From IMG/VR virus record IMGVR_UViG_3300024261_000014, positions 19,880 to 83,879 of that record: 64,000 bases of DNA. One strand, written 5' to 3'. This DNA comes from a virus. This document shows, in pieces, positions 58,564-64,000 of the stretch (position 1 is the stretch's first letter; each line of letters starts with the position of its first letter). The position numbers and the translations under genes were made by a program. Below the pieces are notes generated by a model. It worked only from the letters and a program-made list of their open reading frames with translations. It had not been told where the DNA came from and searched no databases.

Positions 58564-58597
58564 AAAAACCCACAGTCATTTAAGATTGTGGGTTTTT
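58564..58597. terminator. Bidirectional rho-independent terminator
   Basis: AAAAACCCACA and TGTGGGTTTTT form an 11-base perfect stem, with A- and T-runs on both sides. It serves the plus-strand early genes on one side and the sheath gene (ending at 58624) on the other. Confidence 0.8.
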
Positions 58598-58623
58598 CGT
58601 ATAAGCGATTTTATAAGTTAAAC

Positions 58624-60963
58624 TTACTCAGGAAATGCTGCACCTGTTGGTTGAATTACAAAGTCAAGTACAATGAACTCAGCAGTTCGTGTAGGTTGGA
58701 TAAATATCTGTCCTACTAACTGGTTTCTATCAACAACATCTGGTGTGTTGTTAGAATCATCCATTACTACTTTAAATGCACTTAAACCACTATTTGATTG
58801 AACACTCGCTAAGAAAGGATTAACGATTCCTAAGAATCTATTTCTTGTTGCGGATGTGTTTTGTTCAAATACTAAGTATCTTGATGAAGAAGCAATGAAC
58901 TTACGAAGTCTGATTAACAATCTTCGTACATTGATTCTATCAAGTGCACTTGGTTTACCTTGTAGTGTTTTCTGTCCGAAAACTACAACACCTTGACCTG
59001 GGAATGAAGCGATTGGATTCAAACGACCTTCATACAAATCATCTCGTTCTGTATGTGTTAGTCGTGTTTTTGCTTCCAATACTGAACTCAATCCACCTCT
59101 GTTTAAACCAGCAGGAGCGAACCATTCGTGTGCTACTGAGTCATTAAATGAAATGACACCTGGTAGGACAACTGATGGCGGAACCCACATTGGTTTATTC
59201 TTTACTGAATCAAGTATCTTGACCCAAGGATAATATACACCAGCATAATTCGAATCGATAGTTTTGATATCGTTTATCGCATTTGCTACACTTCTACCCC
59301 ATCTTGAACCATCCATTACATAAAAAGCATCAGCGCGAGCTTCAATTTTCGATATAGCATGGTTTGAAACGGAATTGTGATATTCGTGTATAATACCAGG
59401 TGTTACCATTAAGTTAATATCAAACTCATCTGGGTTTGATACCGCATTAATTGCTCGTTTGTACGCGATTGAACCACTAGCAGTAGTACCACTACAATCT
59501 AAACCTTGTTGGTTTGTTGCAGAAATATCATTACCAGTTGCTTTCAATACAGTCGGGTCATCTCCATCGAATCCATGCTGAAAAGGAATTGTAAATTTTC
59601 TCTGAGCTTTCGCTGATAGAGCTAATGTAATTGCCTCTGCTGCTGTAGATTCTTGAGTATCTCCAATTGTTGTTGCATCCGCATGTCCTAACATATTCTC
59701 TAAACTGAACACTGCATTATTACCAGTACCAGCACTTGCAGGTATTGGTGAAAGGAATGCTTTATTATCAGTATTTGAGAAATCCCAACCATAGTAAACA
59801 TTTTGGTCAAATACACCGAGTGTGTTAGTTTGTTGTGAAACAAAACTTGCACTTGGGATTTGTGTAGTACCGAGAACTGGGTTAGAAGCTGCTGCAAATC
59901 CATGTGGTAATAAATCTGATGCTATTCCCTCAAGATTTGAAGAGTAATCACTTAGATATACATGAACTGATTGATTTGGCCAATCACCATTATAGGTAAG
60001 TTTGCCTTCTGTATCAATTGTTACATATCTATCACCAATTGCTCTTGGTACAAAGTTTACTGAATCAGGGTCAAAGCTAAGATTAGTGAACTCTTCTAAA
60101 ACTTCACCATCATTGTTTTCGCCTGGATTGTTTCTTAATACACGGAGTGCAAAAGAACCATAATCAGAACCTGGTACATTAGCTGCTGTTGTCAAATCTG
60201 CTACTGCAATTTTGAAATCATCATTTACATTCGTACCATGCGAACGAGTATTAACTTTAAATAAATTTTTTCTAGCTCCACCACTTAATTGTGATACAAT
60301 ATAAGGTGTTGTTGCTACTTTGTAATCGTGAGTAAAATCATCACCATTTGCTTCTGAAGCTGAGACTAAACTCATACTTACATTAGCATCAAATCCATTA
60401 CTTGAATGGAATTTTTTGAATGATTTATACACATATACATTTGTATTCGTTGTTTGTGGGTCTGTACCGAATACTTTTTCGATATAATTATCAGAACCCG
60501 TTTGGAAACTAATTGTTTTTGCAGCTGCACTACCTAATGTGATAGCACCCCCTACAAAATCAGCTCCCGCTGCTAAAGATGCACTCGTTGCACCACCTAA
60601 ATCCAACGTATTACTTAGTCTTGATGGTTTTAAAACTGCTGCAGTATATGTTCCGAGTGAACTTGATAAGTTAACTCTAATTGCAGAATGTTTATATCCA
60701 CCGATTCCTAATACACGAACTATGGTGACGGTCGGAGCATTCTTTATATATTCTTGGACGGTATATGGTACATAAAATCGAGTATCTAAACCACCAAAGA
60801 TATTTTCAAATTCCGAAAAACTTGTTACTTGTGTTGGTACAAACGCCGGACCTTTAACTGTCGGTCCAATGATTGCAGCTCCAATATCAGCAATACCTTG
60901 TGGTAGGAAAGATAAATCTTTTTCTCTTGTAAATACACCTGGTGAGACTATTCTCTCGGCCAT
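58624..60963 (-). CDS. gp18: Tail sheath protein, gp18-like
   Basis: Forms the contractile sheath. The N-terminus VSPGVFTREKDLSFLPQGIA and ADIGAAIIGPTVKGPAFVPT is diagnostic; the middle (residues 100-500) is a variable outer domain; the C-terminus has GQKTLQGKPSALDRINVRRL, then RKFIASSSRYLVFEQN and IFIQPTRTAEFIVLDFVIQP. 779 residues, longer than T4 (659) through extra outer-domain sequence. Followed by a strong terminator. Confidence 0.95.
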   Translation of the reverse strand: MAERIVSPGVFTREKDLSFLPQGIADIGAAIIGPTVKGPAFVPTQVTSFSEFENIFGGLDTRFYVPYTVQEYIKNAPTVTIVRVLGIGGYKHSAIRVNLSSSLGTYTAAVLKPSRLSNTLDLGGATSASLAAGADFVGGAITLGSAAAKTISFQTGSDNYIEKVFGTDPQTTNTNVYVYKSFKKFHSSNGFDANVSMSLVSASEANGDDFTHDYKVATTPYIVSQLSGGARKNLFKVNTRSHGTNVNDDFKIAVADLTTAANVPGSDYGSFALRVLRNNPGENNDGEVLEEFTNLSFDPDSVNFVPRAIGDRYVTIDTEGKLTYNGDWPNQSVHVYLSDYSSNLEGIASDLLPHGFAAASNPVLGTTQIPSASFVSQQTNTLGVFDQNVYYGWDFSNTDNKAFLSPIPASAGTGNNAVFSLENMLGHADATTIGDTQESTAAEAITLALSAKAQRKFTIPFQHGFDGDDPTVLKATGNDISATNQQGLDCSGTTASGSIAYKRAINAVSNPDEFDINLMVTPGIIHEYHNSVSNHAISKIEARADAFYVMDGSRWGRSVANAINDIKTIDSNYAGVYYPWVKILDSVKNKPMWVPPSVVLPGVISFNDSVAHEWFAPAGLNRGGLSSVLEAKTRLTHTERDDLYEGRLNPIASFPGQGVVVFGQKTLQGKPSALDRINVRRLLIRLRKFIASSSRYLVFEQNTSATRNRFLGIVNPFLASVQSNSGLSAFKVVMDDSNNTPDVVDRNQLVGQIFIQPTRTAEFIVLDFVIQPTGAAFPE

Positions 60964-61062
60964 TGTTATTCTCCTATTTATTGATTATTTGTCATAGATA
61001 AAACTATACACTATATAAGTATAAAGCTAAATCACCAAACGATATCAGCTTAGAGAAATTTC

Positions 61063-61362
61063 TTAACTATTCGGTGTAAATTCACCAGTACCGATATCTA
61101 AATTACCAGCACCATACTTGTCGTTAAGTTCTTTTACTAACTCTTGTTCATTTTGTTGATTTTCAGCATATCTGGTTTCTAATTCTATTTCAGTTTGTTC
61201 TAAACCATCCAGTTGTTGCTGTAATAATATTTTACGAACTTTAATAACACCAAAATCACTTTGTATGGTATTGTATGAAGTGCGTAAAGTTTCAAGGGAT
61301 TTTAACTCATCCTCTGAAAATACTATTTTTGTTTTATCCGCTTTTGTTTGCTTTTCAGCCAT
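61063..61362 (-). CDS. Coiled-coil hypothetical protein, 99 aa
   Basis: Residues 15-85 form a long acidic coiled coil (FSEDELKSLETLRTSYNTIQ, QQQLDGLEQTEIELETRYAE). The conserved-looking end GNLDIGTGEFTPNS is typical of small proteins in marine T4-like genomes placed between fibre and sheath genes. AAGGAG precedes the ATG and a TATTTATA element lies 38 bases upstream. Function unknown. Confidence 0.55.
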   Translation of the reverse strand: MAEKQTKADKTKIVFSEDELKSLETLRTSYNTIQSDFGVIKVRKILLQQQLDGLEQTEIELETRYAENQQNEQELVKELNDKYGAGNLDIGTGEFTPNS

Positions 61363-61428
61363 ATCATAACTCCTTTATTAATATGTTTAATTCAGTTGTA
61401 TATAAATATAAATGTATAACTCTAAATA

Positions 61429-61923
61429 CTACTTTTTTTGCTTTAATCTTCTCACTGCACTTGCAAGACGGGTCATTTTTCTATTAGAGCTATTTTTTTC
61501 TTCTAAAAGATTTTCAAGGTGGTCGACCTTTTGATTTAATTCCTTGATTCCCTCAACTAATAATGGAATTATCTTATGATACTGAACACCCTTGTAACCA
61601 GTATCTCGGTCGGAAACTGCAGATGGTAAAATGGCTTCAATTTCTTGAGCAATAACTCCAACATCTTTTCCTGAATAAATGTCTTGTTTTTTATTCCAAT
61701 CAAAATCATAACCACCAATTTTCTGTAACTTTTCTAATGGATTTCCTATGTAGGTTATGTTATCTTTTAACCTCTCATCAGATGAATTGAAAGCAATGAT
61801 ATCACCACTGGCTCGTATGGTTGAACCACTTATATCAGATTCAGTCCATATAACTCCAGATGCAGTTACTTCATTTAAATGGGCACTTGAACCCGATACT
61901 ACTACTTTTTTCCAGTTTGGCAT
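61429..61923 (-). CDS. Fibre protein with peptidase S74 chaperone domain
   Basis: The domain starts FNSSDERLKDNITYIGNPLE and goes on DVGVIAQEIEAILPSAV and GVQYHKIIPLLVEGIKELNQ, the intramolecular chaperone that trimerises fibres and cuts itself off at the Ser of SDERLKD. A short SGSSAHLNEVTASGV region precedes it. The tail is a basic coiled coil. Only 164 residues, so the fibre part is very short; the larger fibre at 62311 may share the chaperone. Confidence 0.85.
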   Translation of the reverse strand: MPNWKKVVVSGSSAHLNEVTASGVIWTESDISGSTIRASGDIIAFNSSDERLKDNITYIGNPLEKLQKIGGYDFDWNKKQDIYSGKDVGVIAQEIEAILPSAVSDRDTGYKGVQYHKIIPLLVEGIKELNQKVDHLENLLEEKNSSNRKMTRLASAVRRLKQKK

Positions 61924-61964
61924 TTAATTCATCTCCTTATGGTTGGTTACCTTTCGGCCCACTT

Positions 61965-61986
61965 CCTATTGTCGCCAAACAATAGG
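61965..61986 (-). promoter_or_regulatory. Perfect hairpin between two fibre-region genes
   Basis: CCTATTGT and ACAATAGG pair over 8 bases around a 6-base loop in the 72-base gap before the S74 gene. There is no U-run, so processing or translational control is more likely than termination. Confidence 0.4.
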
Positions 61987-61995
61987 CCAATAAAG

Positions 61996-62286
61996 TTATT
62001 CTTTAATAAAAAGTTCACCATCTTGTTCTTTAATTTCTTGTTGAACCTTTTCTATATTCTCTTTTACTACATCCTTAGTGCTTTTAATTGTCTTAACTAC
62101 AGCACCCTTTCGGTTTAACAATTGATATTGAGATTTTAATTTATTAATCACATCCATTGCAATACCAATATGTTTACCTGGAATCATTCCATTTTTAATC
62201 AATTCAAATAAAAATTCAATTTCATCCTTTTTAAACTTTGCTACTTCATTAACAATAGTTTTTACTTCTTTCGCTCTTATCGCCAT
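61996..62286 (-). CDS. Hypothetical protein, 96 aa
   Basis: A helical, basic protein (FKKDEIEFLFELIKNGMIPG, IGIAMDVINKLKSQYQLLNR), with a coiled-coil-like end. It is between the fibre gene and the S74 gene, so it may help fibre assembly. No family recognised. Confidence 0.5.
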   Translation of the reverse strand: MAIRAKEVKTIVNEVAKFKKDEIEFLFELIKNGMIPGKHIGIAMDVINKLKSQYQLLNRKGAVVKTIKSTKDVVKENIEKVQQEIKEQDGELFIKE

Positions 62287-62310
62287 ATAACCTCTTTTAT
62301 TTATTATTTA

Positions 62311-64000
62311 TTAACTATAAATCCAAATCTCACCATCATTAGTGTTGACATGCATCATTCCAATTCTATCTCCTGCTGCTGTTCCAAAATCTGATGGAGT
62401 AGCACCTGGTGATGTTGCAGAACCACTAACCGAAACAACATATTGTCTTGGTGTGATTGCTGTAGCATCGTGAGCAGTGTCATCTTCTTTGCTTAATCCC
62501 CATCTCTTAACACTATCATCGTATCCGATTGCTGTACCAATACCATTTGCACCAGTTCCGATTATTAAACCACCATCTCCACTCGTTGAACCACTTGAAG
62601 CGTAGATAAATCTATCTGCAACTCTCAAGTTTGTACTATCGATTGTAGTCAATGAACCATTTACATCCAAGTTACCACTAATAGTAACTGCACCAGTTAC
62701 ATCTACACCCGTCGCAGTTACACTAAGAATCTCTGAATTATTAATCTTAGTATTAACCTCATTAGTAGTTGAGAAATCAACATACTCTTGTGATGCTGCT
62801 GAACCAACTTTTAAAGCCGTATTGTATATCGAAGTAATCGTTGTTTGCCCTGCAGTGATTGCAATATCATTCGCATTGGCAGTGATTCCATCACCACCCA
62901 CTACATTTAAAGTTCTTGTTGCGGCAATTGTTCCACCGCCTGTTAGACCTGCACCAGCTGTTATTGTTACACCACTATGGTCAATGTGTTCGTTTGCTAC
63001 AAATCCACTTAAATTATCGTGAACAATCTCACTATCTGTGGTTGTTATTTCATCGGCGTTTGCAGTTATACCTGTTCCACCAACAACATTGATAGTTCTG
63101 TTAGCTGCGATTGTTCCACCACCTGTTAATCCTGCTCCGGCTACTACCGATACTGCTGAGTGGTCTATGTGTTCATTCGCTACGAAATTTGCTAAACTAT
63201 CGTGGTCTATTGTTCCTTGTGTTGCTGTTGCGATAGTTCCGTTTATATTACCAGTAACTTTAAAGTTACCACCACTACCACTTATATAGCTTGTAGTATC
63301 TCCTACCCATAAATCTGCAGAACCACTAATCAATGAACCGAAACTTACAGCATCTGTAGTTCCAACTCCGATTGAAGTTCTTAATGTTGCTCCACTTTCT
63401 GCTACTGGGTCACCACTACCATCACCAACAATCATTTGGGAATCTGAAAGAACACCCATTGCTGTGATTGCACCAGTTCCACTACCTAATAGAACTCCAC
63501 CATCAGTTAATGTACTTGCACCTGTTCCACCATCTGCTACTGGAACATCAGTTCCACCAGCACGATAAACAACATTACCCTCTACATTTAAATCTCCAGC
63601 ACTTGCTCTTGTAATTGTTGTATCACTACCATGTCCTAATTCTATACCTGTAAATTGTGGAGAAGCATCACTTGTAACATCTTGGTTAATTGTAGAATTT
63701 GCTTCAATGGTTATTGTTTTCAAACCATCAGTTCTATTTTGTCCAATCGTAGTACCATAAACTGCAGAACCACTAATAGTTCCTGTATATGTTCCCGTAG
63801 CACCACTAATAGTTCCAGTCGTAGATATCGCTCCAGCACCTACATCTATTGATGTAAATCCTGAAGTAATAGAACCCGCATCCAAAGCTCCGACTGTAGT
63901 TAGGTTACTTAATGTATCAATAGCGGATTCTATAGTTGCTTCCGTTGTTGCGTCAATTGCATCTATATTATTCAAGGAAGTGGTATTACCACCAGAAAAT
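62311..64000 (-). CDS. Tail fibre-like protein, N-terminus outside window
   Basis: The frame continues past the right edge (FSGGNTTSLNNIDAID is read before the TTG at 63975), so the true start is not visible. The visible part is rich in Gly, Thr, Ser and Ala with beta repeats: two tandem units of about 65 residues containing NEHIDHS, AGAGLTGGGTIAA and VVGG.GITANA, then a C-terminal LRVADRFIYASSGSTSGDGG region as in marine phage fibres. Probably part of the host-binding fibre. Confidence 0.8.
   Translation of the reverse strand, partial: FSGGNTTSLNNIDAIDATTEATIESAIDTLSNLTTVGALDAGSITSGFTSIDVGAGAISTTGTISGATGTYTGTISGSAVYGTTIGQNRTDGLKTITIEANSTINQDVTSDASPQFTGIELGHGSDTTITRASAGDLNVEGNVVYRAGGTDVPVADGGTGASTLTDGGVLLGSGTGAITAMGVLSDSQMIVGDGSGDPVAESGATLRTSIGVGTTDAVSFGSLISGSADLWVGDTTSYISGSGGNFKVTGNINGTIATATQGTIDHDSLANFVANEHIDHSAVSVVAGAGLTGGGTIAANRTINVVGGTGITANADEITTTDSEIVHDNLSGFVANEHIDHSGVTITAGAGLTGGGTIAATRTLNVVGGDGITANANDIAITAGQTTITSIYNTALKVGSAASQEYVDFSTTNEVNTKINNSEILSVTATGVDVTGAVTISGNLDVNGSLTTIDSTNLRVADRFIYASSGSTSGDGGLIIGTGANGIGTAIGYDDSVKRWGLSKEDDTAHDATAITPRQYVVSVSGSATSPGATPSDFGTAAGDRIGMMHVNTNDGEIWIYS

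Noticed and set aside
62311-64000. CRISPR or DNA repeat in the fibre gene
   Set aside because: The repeats are protein-level, about 65 residues, and diverged in DNA; no spacer structure.

Overview
The window is a stretch of a T4-superfamily (myovirus) genome, AT-rich and most likely marine, with nearly every gene on the minus strand. It holds a T4-type replisome (family B polymerase gp43, clamp gp45, loader gp44/gp62, helicase gp41, RNase H, UvsX, gp32) and a contractile-tail module (sheath gp18, tube gp19, gp26-like protein, tape measure, gp48/54-like, gp53-like and hub-like proteins, fibre proteins). Gene order is far from that of T4 itself, so a distant relative is likely. Shine-Dalgarno sites are clear and four early promoters are sigma70-like. 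The one gene of cellular type, a TonB-dependent receptor with an N-terminal CarboxypepD-regulatory domain, points to a host in or near the FCB group (Bacteroidota or Marinimicrobia-like); this is inference.

Layout, left to right. 1-16 kb: surface-sugar genes (about ten glycosyltransferases, CMP-sialate-type cytidylyltransferase, DegT aminotransferase, PIG-L deacetylase, MptE-like protein, a SIS-HAD fusion, methyltransferases, SGNH protein). One glycosyltransferase gene is split by an HNH homing endonuclease. 16-19 kb: small nucleic-acid and nucleotide genes, ClpP, gp62. 19.4-26.2 kb: four tandem 2OG-Fe(II) oxygenases, two paralogous Hint-domain proteins, a remnant of a further oxygenase, and GNAT and SGNH genes. 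26-42.7 kb: replication genes, interrupted by the TonB-dependent receptor, which lies between a B12-dependent (class II) ribonucleotide reductase and gp43. 42.7-43.5 kb: about 800 bases without a gene, containing a strongly folded candidate non-coding RNA. 43.5-49 kb: a nuclease-like protein, a small divergent family-A polymerase-like protein, RimK-like ligase, ThyX, nucleotidyltransferase and APS kinase. 49-64 kb: tail and baseplate genes, with two small early-type genes on the plus strand at 57.9-58.4 kb.

Most minus-strand genes overlap the next by a few bases (TAATG, ATGA or GTGA junctions), indicating translational coupling, and three micro-ORFs too short for usual gene calling fit exactly into such junctions. 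The best leads are: the phage-borne outer-membrane receptor beside a cobalamin-dependent reductase; the structured RNA at 42857-43245; a probable +1 frameshift (or homopolymer error) joining the gp26-like gene to a short downstream frame just before the tape measure gene; the repeated Hint-protein plus oxygenase cassette, including an oxygenase with a halogenase-like HxG site; and the family-A polymerase-like gene next to a family-B replisome. All identifications come from reading motifs by eye; no database search was run.
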